NCBI GenBank assembly: GCA_009746045.1
Contig: RPFO01001075.1
Location: forward strand, 312,501 to 370,000
Direction of reading: 5' to 3'
DNA from: Mesostigma viride
Taxonomy: Eukaryota; Streptophyta; Mesostigmatophyceae; Mesostigmatales; Mesostigmataceae
DNA length: 57,500 bases
The translations under genes and the position numbers were made by a program. The notes below the pieces were generated by a model. It ran no database searches. It saw only the letters and a list, made by a program, of their open reading frames with translations, and was not told the origin of the DNA. Below, one piece after another: positions 36,340 through 48,593 of the stretch; position 1 is the stretch's first letter; every line of letters starts with the position of its first letter.

Positions 36340-38627
36340 ATGAATGCTATCATTAAAGAAGATCGTGATCGCTTGCACGATGACTTGAAACGGAGGGCAG
36401 ACAGAGGTGTGGATTTTACGGTTCAGAAGAAGCGCGAGTTGGGAGGGGTTCCCGGAAGTAAGTTACCCACGGCAACTCCCTTGAATGCAGAAAACGTGGT
36501 TCCGCCCGTCACCGGCGAGGGAGGGGCCGCGCCTGTCCTGATTGGCTGCTACAATTACAAGGGGTGCGTCCTCGCTGACCATGGTTGAGCCAGTATCTCC
36601 ACAATTGGAAAACAGCTAGGCGTTTCAGCTGCGCCATCCTACTCTGTCTAATGAAGCATGCCGCCCGTTCATGTGAGGTAGTTTGTACATGGAAGTATAG
36701 TTTTTGGCATCAAGGCCAACGACACCCTGCAACAACTACACCCTGCGTACTTATTGCGTATGGTGCTGGGTTAGTGTCCCAGCTGGAAGGTTTTGCCCAC
36801 CATGGGTGGCTGCTATCTCCATACACCCTGCTGTCGTTTGCATGACCGCAAGGACCGCTAGTTTTAAATAGCAACTTGCGAATAAGGACCTGTTTTTCTC
36901 CTCTTCGGGCGCGCCATCTGTGTGATCTCGTCTGTTTCCCATTCGTGCGCAAAGTGGACTGTGCCTTCTGTCCAGCCGAACGGGGTGCATGGTCGGCAGG
37001 GTAGCCCTGGCTGTGTCTGCTGGTAATCCTTTGTTGTTGGTGCTAAATCGAGGTGGTCGGTGGACGAATGACACATGGTATGGTGTTTGCTGAATGTGTC
37101 TCACACCCCTGCCCTGCATTCTTGCATGGGTCTTTACCACCTGCCCTCCAGGGGTGTGGGCAAGACCACGGTGGCCATCAACCTGGGCTACGCCCTGCGC
37201 CAGCTGGGCCACCGCACGTGCTACGTGGACTGCGACGCCCAGTGCGACCTGACCACTTTCTTCAACCGCTTAAGTCAGCCGCAGGCGCAGGTGCAGCGAG
37301 CCGAGGAGGCCGGCCGGGATGATGCCTATGCGGCCGCACCTGGCCGGGACCTTGGCATTTCGTGGGGGGACGCGCACACGAGGGGGGACCTCGCGGCGGC
37401 CCCCCCCCACGTTAGCATTGGGCGTGCTCGTCTCAGCACGTATTTTGTGGGCAATGACGCGGACGGTGGCCTGAGTGATGTTTCCCAACCGGAGCTGTTG
37501 GCGGGGGCTGGGCCCGGCCCGTGGGTCACCATTCGCAACGTGCTGACCGACGTGTTCTCGTTGAAGCCTACGCCGACGCGCATCATGGAGCTGGCGAGGG
37601 AGGGCGGCCCGGCGCGGTGTGCGCGCGTGCCCGATGGCCTGTTCCTTGTGCCGGGCGACAAGAGCCTGCATGCGATGGTGGAGGGCCGTGTGCAGTCGGC
37701 GATGGGCAACATGTTCATGCGCTACCAGCAGGACGCGTTCATGGCACTGGGTGGGTTCCGCAAGGCACTACACGACATTGCGCGTGCACACGACATCAAG
37801 TACTTCGTGTGCGACTTTGGGCCGAGCGCAGGCATCATGAACCAGGTCCTGGTCGGCTCGTGCGACTACATCGTTCCCCCTTTCCAGCCCGATGTGTTCT
37901 CGGCCAGCTCTGTGCAAGGCCTGCTGTGCACACTGCTCCCCAGGTAAGGAGGTGGGCTCCCCTGGTGCTCTGGCGAGATGGTTGGTGGTGGGTGCTCGCC
38001 TGGCCTGGATTGCCCAGGGCATAGTTCACATTCATCATCTTGCTTTTCTTCCTGTCTGCAGTAGAGAGAAACGGATATTCTTCTTGCTAGCGGTGCCCCT
38101 GTTCCAACAGCTGCTGAACGTCTCCTTTCTGTCATCGCTGTCCCTTCTCTCCCCACCCTGCGTGCAGCGTGCTGTCCAAGCACGCGTCGATAAAGGAGCA
38201 GGAGGCCAAGCACGTGCGCGGCAACAGCCCCTACACCCCATTCGCGTTCAACCCGAGCCCCCCACGTTTGCTCCCCTTTCTCATGATGGGCTTCAGGGCC
38301 AATGGCAACGTTGTCGACAAGGCGGATGCCAAGTTTTTTGGCATGGTCATGAAAACCGTGGAGGACCGCAACGTGCCAAAGAAGGTCCAAGATCTGTATG
38401 AGAGGGACGGGAACTATCAGATGGTCATCCCTTTCCTGCGTCATGTGCCGACCGTGTTCCGTAGCGCCCAAGAGCAGGGCTGCCCCGCTATGGGGCTTGA
38501 CGAACCCGCCATAGGAAGCATGTGTGACGAGCTGGAGGCGGTTAAATTGGCTTTCAGGCAACTCGCAGCGCTGGTGGTTGATGTCTCAAAAGGGCCAGGC
38601 AGTGCAGAGTTAACCAGAACCAAGTGA
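36340..38627 (+). CDS. ParA-family ATPase, paralog 2 (ParA-2), three exons
   Basis: Exons 36340-36563, 37152-37943 and 38168-38627 sum to 1476 bases, 491 residues. Motifs: YNYKGGVGKTT (signature Lys74; Gly75 codon split by intron 1), VDCDAQCDLTTFFNR, GLFLVPGDKSLHAMVE, ALGGFRKALHDIARAHDIKYFVCDFGPSAG broken into its parts, and VPPFQPDVFSASSVQGLL. Exon 3 has PPRLLPFLMMGF and MVIPFLRHVPTVFRSAQEQG. The linker after FFNR is about 90 residues, Gly/Ala/Asp-rich, and differs completely from its paralogs. The donor of intron 1 is GTGCGT, weaker than GTAAGG in ParA-1. It is expected to bind ATP and form ParA-like dimers. The short introns (588 and 224 bases) carry no large repeats. Role unknown. Confidence 0.86.
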
Positions 38628-39239
38628 AGCTATGCGCGCATACACGCACTTGTTTATGCAGTAAGAGCAGAGGGTGGGGCAGAGGAAATGGGGCGAGGAC
38701 TGTCTGGGCTCTGTACATACGATTGGAAAGTATACGGTGTACATATTGTTGTTGTCTCATTGGTATTGTTACTCATTGGTATTCTTCCTTAGTTCTAAGG
38801 TCGGAGTTCATGACTCGCATACTCACGCCTGCGTGCATGGCTGTATACCACCGATTGATCTCGGGAGGCCATTGCTAGCACTTTTGAGATAGGCATGTGA
38901 GCCCAATTAAAAGAAATGAGTAAGTAAATGAGCACTTGTATGCCATTCATTCATTGTTTCAGTCATTCATTCATTTTGTGAGCTATGATCATTTTATCCA
39001 TGACTAACCTGCTGAGCGGAGAATGCAACGCCGTGTAGCACAAAAAGACAAAATATTTTTTTCAGAAAAATTATTTTTTTGTGCTGGCACCTGTACCCCA
39101 GCCACCCACGTAGGTGAACATTGGCTGGACAGGTGGTTGATATAAAGGGTGGGCTCCCATTCTAGGGAAGCAGGTTGTTTCTTTTGCCTGAGGACCTCAC
39201 GTAACCACGACACAAAAAACAAAACGCATGCAAGGCAAC
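38628..39239. other. Interval after ParA-2, no gene
   Basis: Unique AT-richer sequence with a few CATT repeats near 38943-38980. It probably contains the 3' untranslated region of ParA-2; I cannot place a polyadenylation signal. Confidence 0.4.
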
Positions 39240-40900
39240 ACATCGAGCAATATAACCCACCATGACCACGACAGTCACAGCCCCATACCGCAATTTTGAT
39301 AGTGAAACTCAAGCAAGCAGCCAAGGTGGGATGCACCCCAAAGGAGGCAGCCACTGCGGTTCAGAAGATCCTTGTGGGCTGGGGCTGGCTGGAGCGAATC
39401 AAGAAGCTCAACCAGGGACGTGCCGGCCGAGAACGTCGTGGACGCATCGGAGGAAAGGGGTTTTGTCAGCGATTGGGATGGGGAGGAGGACCTGGTCGAT
39501 GTGCTAGCAGCGCAGCTGGGGGAGGCTATTGCAGAGCCGGATCCTCCAGCGTCAACAGGTGCGGTGGGAAGAGGGGGTGTTCCCCCTCCAGCAGATGGGG
39601 GTAGTGGAGGGGCGGCGCATGGTGGGGCTGGCGGTGGGGAGGAGGATGGCGCCCCTGGGGCGACCGACCAGGACGTGGCGGACCTAGATCGAAACATAGG
39701 TCGGCTGCTGGGGACGGAAACGGCTATGCAGCCCCAGCTGGTGGCTTTCCAACCAGGCCCGGCAACGCCCTCACTGGCGGAGATATTGACGTCCTGATAG
39801 CGCCCGTGTTGAAGCTGAGCACTTGACCAGGCAAAGACTCCAGCAGCTGCAAGCCCTGCAGCTCGGCGGCGACTGCCGGCAGGCTGGCGCGCACGTAGGG
39901 AGTGGCGCTGAGCGGGAATGCAGTGCCGGTCCTGCTGAGCAACATGCTGGAGGCAGTGCGCTGCCGAGGATCATCAAATTTGCTGGACTATGCGGAGAGC
40001 GTGGGGGGAAAGTCCATCCGTGCGTCGATAATGCTAATGATGCAGGGGGGCCGCCGGTGGGGAGCGGCGCATGATGATCCTGCAGATGGCTGGTGATCCT
40101 GGACACGATGGTCACGGAGTTTGGTTACAGTGCCACACCACGCTCCGAGGTGATTCTGGAGCTGGGAGCAGCCGAGTACGGAGTACCTGGCGAAGCTGAT
40201 CACTGCATGTCAGCTGGTGGATGTGGGGTCGACAGGCTGGAAGGGCACTCCGTCGGCGATGCTGCCATTCCAGGAGGGTGGCGCAATGCTGGCATCTCCG
40301 GCAGTCCGCGCCGCGATGAGCATGGGGAAGCTTTAGCACAAGCTGGAGCAGCCCGGTACCGGCAAGAAGGGGCAGGGCGCGGCCCCTCCAACAACAACAA
40401 GCCGGTAAGGGAGCGGTGCCTCCTTTCTCTGCCTTTTCCAGCGCTACTTCCAGTTTGTGACTGGAGGCCTGCAGCAGGTACGCTCAGGCTGTAGGCGCGA
40501 TAGGATGCGTCGAGCTGTTAATGCTCGGGCACTATAGCCTGCGGGTTGTGGGTGAACCCTGCCGGTTATGCCCCTAAATACCCTCAGGCTACGGGAAAAT
40601 TAAGCCTTTACATTCTCCTGGGCTATGGGGGGCCGTTAGCTCATGCAACCTACCCCCACACCCGTCATCATGGCCGAGCGTACATGCAGTCGTCCTGGAT
40701 AGTCCGGATGACGCGGAGTTGCTATCTGCGACTCCAGACCTCAGTGGGCAAGTGAGTCGCGCCACTAGCTTGCATGGCTTCGCAGGTGAAGTATCCACGT
40801 CTAGAAAAGTACCTCATCGGGTACTCCGCACGTGGCATGCATGCCTTGATCTGTGCATGTTCATGCACTTACTTACTTACAGTGCTCATGTCAAGCGGTT
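39240..40900 (+). mobile_element. Family C retroelement with broken ORF and (CTTA)n tail
   Basis: A damaged coding region (39262-40495) contains GCTPKEAATAVQKILVGWGW, an acidic Pro/Gly/Ala-rich stretch (39420-39797), then NAVPVLLSNMLEAVRC and VILDTMVTEFGYS in shifted frames. I do not recognise the protein; its place before the 3' region suggests an ORF1/Gag-like product. The 3' untranslated region (40540-40865) matches 21913-22200, and the tail is CTTACTTACTTAC. The 5' end is uncertain. Confidence 0.6.
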
Positions 40901-40906
40901 AGAGCA

Positions 40907-41640
40907 TTAATTAAGGAGGGAGCGGAAGGTGGCTTCGGTCAGGGGGAAGGGGGCCCTGAGGTCTTCGACTGAGCGCCCGAGGAGGGATCGGAGAAGAGAG
41001 CGCAGAGCTGAAGGCGGGGGTGAGAGAAGTCGGGCAGGTTTATAACACGGTGGGAAAACCGGCCATCGGGCTGGGCGCGGCGGTTCTGGTAGCAGAGCTG
41101 CTGGCACAGGACCGTCGTCAAGGAGCGAGGCGTGCCACCCATAGAACACGTGCTGCAGGATCTTGAATATGCATTGGGGCTGTTGACAATAGCCGGGCTG
41201 GTTCAACGTCAAAGTTACGCTCGGACCGGCAGCTAGCTAGGTTCGTCAGGGCGACTGCGCTTGGGCTCAGGCGATGCAGAGGGCGAGGCAAGCCCAGGGG
41301 GGACCTGGGCGACCACCAGTGCGTGACTAGTGGCAGCACTGCCTTCCGGCGGGCCTGAGGGCAAAGCTGCAGCCGGAGTTGCAGACACATTTTCAGGGCT
41401 CAGCGCAGCCGCGAGGCTGCGTTGCGTCGAGGAGCGTTTTCTCATCATAATATTGCGTTATGGCTTCGGGAAAATATATCAGCTTTGAAAGACGAAGCGA
41501 TTGTGATAGTCGCGGCAAAAATTGGAGCCCAAACGTGAAAGTTATGGGCACTAGCTGTCAGCCATTGAGCACTATCTCGTGGCTCGGGGCTCGTTGGCAC
41601 GTTGGCATAGAATCTTGAGGTGCACGTACTTATCAAAGAG
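40907..41640 (-). mobile_element. Family B LINE fragment, 3'-truncated
   Basis: On the minus strand it has the 5' leader from about 41620, then ORF1 from 41448 (RSSTQRSLAAALSPENVSA, SPEPKRSRPDEPS), shifted near 41233 and again near 41110. It ends within ORF1 (LTEATFRSLLN) directly followed by TTAATTAATG. Loss of the 3' part rather than the 5' part is unusual for a LINE copy. Confidence 0.72.
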
Positions 41641-42104
41641 ACATTATTATGGTGTTAGTAACTAAAGGCGCACGTGGCAAAGTTCTGAGAACCGCCGGTT
41701 ATTTACAGGTACTACCTAGTAGGTAGTACGTATCTGTTGCATGTTCCACACAGAGCTTATGGTGTCCCCCCTGCCCGCCTGCCATAATGCAATGCTCACC
41801 ATTCTTTCCAAAACAACCTGTTTAGCCCATTTGGGTCACCAAGATATCATGCCAAATTTCAGTCACTATCATTGCTATGCAGTCTGAACAACTTAGAAGA
41901 GATGGCAGAAGATTGTCCAGGCTCACACGCCAGCCCCTGTGGGCAAGCCCCCTCCCCCCAAGCGGAAGGGGCATTTTGCTGAGTAGTGTAGTTAGGATTT
42001 TCTAGACTAGATTAATTAATTAATTTATTTATTTATTTATTAATTAGACTCGTGCTCCCATTGGGGAGTCACGGAGCATTAACCCCGATGGATGGATGGA
42101 TGGA
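41641..42104 (+). mobile_element. RT-element 3' end and tiny family A tail
   Basis: 41641-41900 is unassigned. 41904-42012 is the RT-element coding end and untranslated start (GCAGAAGATTGTCCAGGCTC, AAGCCCCCTCCCCCCAAGCG). It joins a TTAATTAATTTATTTATT tail and a minus-strand family A terminal hairpin at 42047-42079, then GATGGATGGATGGA. Confidence 0.65.
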
Positions 42105-43888
42105 TTAATTAATTAATTAATTAAACTCGTGCTCCCGTTGGGGAGTCACGGAGCACCGAAGTGCTTTTAATCCCTGTGTGTGCACTACAGGAGAAAGGGC
42201 AGAGACCCCCAGTCTCCTTCATGCCAAAGGCATGCCACAGCTGCAATCGGGCGCGGCTAGCTAAAAGGACAGGCTAACGATCCGGCAAACTGTGGGTGCA
42301 ATAAGACCCATGTGAGCATGTCATAGCAAGGAGCGTGGGCAAGTAATCTGAACATAGCCAGGGCGTAGCATGGCTGTACTAGAACTAGGCTAAGGCTATG
42401 GCTGGTTGTGTACCGTGCGTTGGCGGCACGTGACTAGGTTTGTTGGCACAGCTAGGCAAACATTCTAGGCATGGCTGCCTTAGCGACAGTGACTACGAAT
42501 GGTTACAAGCTAGGGCTATTGCTATTCTAGCCCGCTGGGGGCGTCCACATCTTGTGGTTGATCATCAGGTCCCCGCCCCTCCAGTACACCTTGGGCTTCT
42601 GGGGGTCCTGCTTATGGCGGAGGTATTCCGGCCACAGGTCGCGTCGCTGCTGTTGCTGAGCGGGGGTTAGGTCGTCATCCAGCGTCCAGGTGAGGTCGTG
42701 CAACCGCTTGCGACGAGAGAGGAACCGCTGCTTATCCTCAGGGGAGAGGAAGGTGAGCAGGACTGGTGGGGTGGCCGCCTTGTCCCGTGAGTGGGGAAGG
42801 CGGTGGCACCCACGCAGTTCTACCTCACCTACCAGGCCCATGAGGGTAAGAAGCTGGTTCTTGATCTCGTCAGCAAGGGAGGTTGACGTCTCACCTGGCT
42901 TCTGGGGGAAGCGACGTAGCACCACTCGGCACTCGCGGCGAGCGCGATCGGTGACCGCTCCCGTTGCTGGGCCTGGCGGTGGTCCTCCAGCTCCTGGAGC
43001 TTCGTGGCGATGGCGTCGGTGGTGGAGGCGGTCGCTGTCCGCAGCAGGTCCGCGTAGGAGAGCGGGAGGTCACCAGCATCCTGCCGGGGTGGCTGGGAGG
43101 CAATGGTGGCCGTCTGCTCCGCTAGCTTTGGGACCTGTGTGGCCAGGGCCTTGGTGTGGGCGGTGATGGCCTCAAGCTTCTTCATGAGCACGCCGCACTT
43201 GCCTTCCACCTGGTTAAGGCGAGAGACAAGTGCAGCATGCGTTTCCGAAGCCTGCGCCGCGGTGTGTAGCGCCGTGAACTGTGGTTGTAGCTTGTGGACG
43301 ACCTTGGTTTCCACGTTGGAGACCCGGGCCTCGACCGTGTTGAGCGTGGTGTTCAGCGAGGTCATCTTCTCGGCCAGCGGCCAGGTCACGTGCTCCTCCA
43401 GCACTGCGCGGATGTCATCCTTGCAGAGGGAGGAAGCCGATGGGGCTGCCGGCTGTGCGGGGGCTGGGGCGTTGAGTGCGTTCCAAAGTTCTCTGTGGAT
43501 GTCGCCGAAGCTGCGCTGGTAGTAGCTGGTCAAGATAGACTCGCGTTGGCGGGATTCGGCACAGGTGTAGAGCCAGGACGTGTCGCGGTAGTCGATAGCC
43601 GCCCCCCTTCTCCAGGTCACAAAGAGCTTCCGCTCCTGTGTGAGGAACTGGAGAACTTCGATGACTTCCTGCGGCGACAGCTGCTGCCACTCGAGGAGGG
43701 AGAACATTCCGTCGCCGGGCAAGAATTTGCTCCATTTGTGGCGATCGTGGCATGGTTTCTTGGGCTCAGGCGAGGCGCTTGGCGAGGGTTGGGCGGGTAT
43801 AAGCCTGGCGGCTGAACAATGGCGAGGGCGAGAGGGTTGGGCTGGGCGCTGGGAAGCTGTGCCAGCTCCTTTTCCAGCCCTCGTTTCG
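42105..43888 (-). mobile_element. Family A ORF1-only LINE, copy 3 (longest ORF1)
   Basis: On the minus strand: ORF1 from the (GGAT)n border (43888) to 42527, 3' untranslated region, hairpin at about 42133-42147, (TTAA)n tail to 42105. The true 5' end is lost in the microsatellite. No RT follows ORF1. Confidence 0.82.
42527..43888 (-). pseudogene. LINE ORF1-like protein, family A copy 3, 5'-incomplete, one frameshift
   Basis: The first frame (43888 to about 42920) has a Pro/Ser-rich start, an N-terminal domain ([37 protein letters not shown]), then the coiled-coil region shared with copies 1 and 2. The second frame (42925-42527) has the RRM end ([13 protein letters not shown]), FLSRRKRLHDLTWTLDDDL and WRGGDLMINH. 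The break is near 42925, where copy 1 reads [11 protein letters not shown]. The open frame continues into the (CCAT)n array only because that repeat has no stop codon. Confidence 0.75.
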
Positions 43889-45079
43889 ATGGATGGATGG
43901 ATGGATGGATGGATGGATGGATGGATGGATGGATGGATGGATGGATGGATGGATGGATGGATGGATGGATGGATGGATGGATGGATGGATGGATGGATGG
44001 ATGGATGGATGGATGGATGGATGGATGGATGGATGGATGGATGGATGGATGGATGGATGGATGGATGGATGGATGGATGGATGGATGGATGGATGGATGG
44101 ATGGATGGATGGATGGATGGATGGATGGATGGATGGATGGATGGATGGATGGATGGATGGATGGATGGATGGATGGATGGATGGATGGATGGATGGATGG
44201 ATGGATGGATGGATGGATGGATGGATGGATGGATGCCGGATGGATGGATGGATGGATGGATGGATGGATGGATGGATGGATGGATGGATGGATGGATGGA
44301 TGGATGGATGGATGGATGGATGGATGGATGGATGGATGGATGGATGGATGGATGGATGGATGGATGGATGGATGGATGGATGGATGGATGGATGGATGGA
44401 TGGATGGATGGATGGATGGATGGATGGATGGATGGATGGATGGATGGATGGATGGATGGATGGATGGATGGATGGATGGATGGATGGATGGATGGATGGA
44501 TGGATGGATGGATGGATGGATGGATGGATGGATGGATGGATGGATGGATGGATGGATGGATGGATGGATGGATGGATGGATGGATGGATGGATGGATGGA
44601 TGGATGGATGGATGGATGGATGGATGGATGGATGGATGGATGGATGGATGGATGGATGGATGGATGGATGGATGGATGGATGGATGGATGGATGGATGGA
44701 TGGATGGATGGATGGATGGATGGATGGATGGATGGATGGATGGATGGATGGATGGATGGATGGATGGATGGATGGATGGATGGATGGATGGATGGATGGA
44801 TGGATGGATGGATGGATGGATGGATGGATGGATGGATGGATGGATGGATGGATGGATGGATGGATGGATGGATGGATGGATGGATGGATGGATGGATGGA
44901 TGGATGGATGGATGGATGGATGGATGGATGGATGGATGGATGGATGGATGGATGGATGGATGGATGGATGGATGGATGGATGGATGGATGGATGGATGGA
45001 TGGATGGATGGATGGATGGATGGATGGATGGATGGATGGATGGATGGATGGATGGATGGATGGATGGATGGATGGATGC
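43889..45079 (+). repeat. (GGAT)n array, about 1.19 kb
   Basis: About 297 units with one interruption (GCCGGA near 44234). It directly abuts the 5' side of family A copy 3. Confidence 0.98.
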
Positions 45080-45927
45080 AAACAGTCCTACCGGGACCTA
45101 ATCTATCAAGGAGACAACCAGTCTAATCTATGTACAACATCTATACTGTATCTACAACAACATCTATCTACAACATCTATCTACAACAACATCTATATCT
45201 GGCAACGTCAAAAGACTAGATAGCTTAGAGTTAGGTTAGTTCGATTATGCGGCTTCGCCCACCTCCACCCCTCCAGCAAGGAATATGTGCTACATGATCT
45301 CCCGCTGCCGCGCCTGCTCGACGGGACGGAGGTCCCGTTCCGCGATCGCTTCAAACTGTTGGGGAGCATGCTCCCTGACACCGCCGACGATGTTGACATC
45401 CGCATCGGCCTGGCCTGGGCCAGGCTCCGTTCGCTCAACACCTACTGGCGCTCGAAGGGCCTGGGCGAGCACCGCAAGCGCATGCTCTTCAAGGTCCTCG
45501 TCCTCACGGTGCTCGCGTATGGCGCCGAGGCGTGGACACTCACACCCACACTGGCAGCTAAGCTAGACGGCACGGTTTACAGGATGCATGCCGACAGGTC
45601 CTGAAGGTAGGGTTTTCCAAGCGTAGATCATTAGAATCTTTGTATCAGGAATTATGCCTCGTATTTCGGACGAGATTAGGCAGCGTAGGATAGCATTTGT
45701 AGGACATCTTGCTCGCACCAGCCAGGTCGTCGACACCGCCCTCGGTCTGGCCGGCCCCCAGCGGCTTGGCCAGCCAGGGCGGCATATTTTGACCTGGCCT
45801 GGCCCCAAGGACATATCCCCAAAAGGGTAGGGAAACATGCCACAAACTACACCCAGATCACAGATGTTGCTGGCCGACCTAGTGGTCCCAGCGGACCCAG
45901 CCCAGTTTGAACACCGCATCCACTCTC

Positions 45928-46053
45928 TTAGGAAGTAGCTTAGAATGTATTATAGGCTCATCATATGCCCCTTCTCTGGGCTATGTGCTACATATACTCC
46001 CAACGGAGTTATGTTCCTATAATAAATTAATTAATTAATTAATTAATTAATTA
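45928..46053 (+). mobile_element. Minimal family B 3' end inserted in the RT element, with target duplication
   Basis: A 126-bp insertion: TTAGGAAGTAGCTTAGAATG, hairpin CTCCCAACGGAG, TTATGTTCCT and an (ATTA)n tail. ATCCACTCTC flanks both sides (45918-45927 and 46054-46063). It fixes the tail as part of the inserted unit. Confidence 0.9.
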
Positions 46054-46222
46054 ATCCACTCTCTCCTCCTTCTTTGGACTGCCATGCAGAACAAGACGCG
46101 GTGGCAGAAGATTGTCAAGGCTCACACGCCAGCCCCTGTGGGCAAGCCACCTCCCCCCAAGCGGAGGCGGCGTTTTGATGAGTAGTGTAGTTAGGATTTT
46201 CTAGACTAGATAGCTTAGAGTT

Positions 46223-48593
46223 TTAGGGTTGCCTATCAAAGAGACAACCAGCGCAGGCCAGAAATCGGGAGAATCCGGACCATGGTAGCTCGAGCCTGCC
46301 GTTATCTTTTCCGCGTTTTCGAGTCGTTCAGGATGATGAAGATGAATGGTGATGGAAATGTGTATCCTTGTGCATTGAAATTATGGCTGGCTTACGTGTG
46401 GAGCGACTAGATGACCTAGACGGTGGGGCCGGAAACAGCATGCTTGATCAGGGCGTGTGTTTCTAGCCTAACTGGCCGGGAGTGTCTAGTGGTGAGCACC
46501 ATTGCTGCGATCGCTCTCCCACCATTTACGAGGAAATACCCGCAAATGGAAAACCACTGAAAAGGTCTAGCTACCTATAGCCACGAGCCACGAGCCACGA
46601 GGTAGCCATGGCTGACGGCGGAGCTCATAACTTTCACGTTTGAGCACCGAATTTAGTCGTGAATATCACAATCGCTTCGTCTTTCTAAGACGCACATGCT
46701 GATATAATTTTCCGACACTATTACGCAATATACGATGAGCAAACGCCCATCGACGCAACGCAGCCTGACGGCTGCGCTCAGCAATGAAAATACGTCTGCA
46801 GCTCCGGCTGCAGCTTCGCCATCAGGTCCGGCAGGCGGCACGGTGACACTAGTCGCGCACTGTAGTCGCCCAGCACCCTCCCGGGCTTCCTGCCTCGCCC
46901 TCAGCCTCGCCTGATCCCAAGCGCAGTCGCTCAGACGAACCTGGCTGGTCTGAGCGAGATTTTGACGTTGATCGGCTCTTTGCCACCTTCGACATCAACA
47001 GGCTTGCCTTTTTCAAAATGCCATGCTCCAAGTTACTGGAGCTCGTGTTTTACGGGTCCCACGCCTCACTGCTGGCCCTGTGCGAGCAGTTCCATTCCAG
47101 AACCCACCTTTTCCGCAACGGAGCTGACGGCCGGTTTTCCGATCGCGCAGCTGACGCCCCTTCTTCGGCCAATATGGCCGGCTGGCCTCGCCCCCGCCTT
47201 CAGCTCGCAGCTCTCTTTACCATCACTAAGCGCTCGGCCGTCGACCTTTTGCAACCCGCCCCCGTTACCGAATCCACCTTCCTCCGCCACCTCCACGACG
47301 CCTTCTCACAGCACGTGTCGCCCATTGCTGCCAATGTGCGCACGCTGGCTGCTGAGCTCCCTGGCACCATCCCCACCGCCACCGCCGCGCCCTCCTCGCC
47401 TCCACCCCCCCCCCCTCCGCCTCCACCGACTCCATCACCACCCAGCACGGCCGCGACATCGACCAGCGTCTTAAGGACAACGCCATCGCTATCGAGGTTC
47501 TGCAGAACACCGCAGGCCTCACCGCCCAGGCTGTGAAGGACATTGCCGCCAAGCCAGCCCCGGCTGGCCTGGCCGGCGATGCTCCTCCCATCACCACCTG
47601 GGCGGACATGCTTAAGCAACACACCACCTCCACCACCTCCGCCGTCGCAGCCCAGCTTCAACGGCAGACGCTTGACCTCCGCGAGGAGGCCGAGCTCGCC
47701 AAGCGCAGCCTCAACGTCATTGTCAAGAACTTCAAGATGGAGGAAGGTGAGACTTCCGAGAAGCTTTTGCGTGCTTTTGAGAGAGAAATCCTTGATCGCA
47801 TGGGCCTTACTGGTGAGATCGAGCTGGTCGCCCACCGCCTTCCCCGCGCGCGGGGTAAGGCAGGGGCGCCCCCGCTCCTTGGATCTCACCTTAAAGACCC
47901 CGGCGGACAAGATTTCTTTTCTCAGACGCCGCAAGCGGCTCGAGAAGACTCTCTTCACCCTTGATGACGACTTGACCCTGGCGCAGCAACAACGGCGACG
48001 GGAGCTATGGCCGACCTACCTGCAGCTCCGGCAGACCAAGGCGGGGCAGCCGGTGTACTGGAAGGGGGCTGCCATCTACGTCGGCCACAAGCCCTGGCAG
48101 GCGACCCCCCCCCCCCGCGGCCCCAGCGACTCCAGACGCCCCAGCTTAGGGGAATACAGCAGTAGTAGTGTAGAATAGATCGACCGTGGCCATGTACATG
48201 TACGCCTCCTAGAGGCACTATCCCAGCTAAGCCACGCGCTTTATTTAATCATGTACATGTGTGCCTATGATGAGCCACCCTCCAGATGATGCCTAGCTTT
48301 ATTTAGTTATGTTGTGCCCATGCAGGGAGTAACTCTCTGCTGAGACGCCATGCCCTAGCTTTTTTGTATAGCTATGCTGATCTTCCCCCCCATGACAGGC
48401 TCCCCCTTCGCTGGGCATAGCTTGAAGATCATGGGGATGCAAGTGCCCTGGTGCACCTAGAGCAAGGGTCCTTTACATCCCCACCCTTGCAGGAAGTAGC
48501 TTAGGATGTATGATAGGCCATATGCCCCCTCTCAAGGGCTATGTGCTACATATACTCCCAACGGAGTTATGTTACAATTCAATTCAATTCAAT
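46223..48593 (+). mobile_element. Family B ORF1-only LINE, near full-length, with target duplication
   Basis: A 2.37-kb insertion in the RT element 3' untranslated region, flanked by AGCTTAGAGTT at 46212-46222 and 48594-48604. Order: leader (46223-46734), damaged ORF1 (46735-48177), 3' untranslated region, hairpin CTCCCAACGGAG (about 48556), TTATGTTA and (CAATT)n tail. The host sequence reads on without loss across the insertion. It has no RT, so this is the reference copy showing that family B is an ORF1-only unit. Confidence 0.9.
46735..48177 (+). pseudogene. LINE ORF1-like protein, family B plus copy, frameshifted
   Basis: It starts MSKRPSTQRSLTAALSNEN. Frame changes near 46900, 47450 and 47900 separate a conserved block (LLELVFYGSHASLLALCEQF), a proline run, a helix (AQAVKDIAAKPAPAGLAGD), an RRM-like part (KRSLNVIVKNFKMEEGE) and the C-terminal domain (RRRELWPTYLQLRQTKAGQ, VYWKGAAIYVGHKPW). 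It ends TAG near 48177. Damaged and not expected to give full-length protein. Confidence 0.75.

Noticed and set aside
42829-45223. Long MDGW or HPSI repeat proteins
   Set aside because: Translation of (GGAT)n on both strands. Only the part left of 43889 on the minus strand is real element coding sequence (ORF1 of family A).
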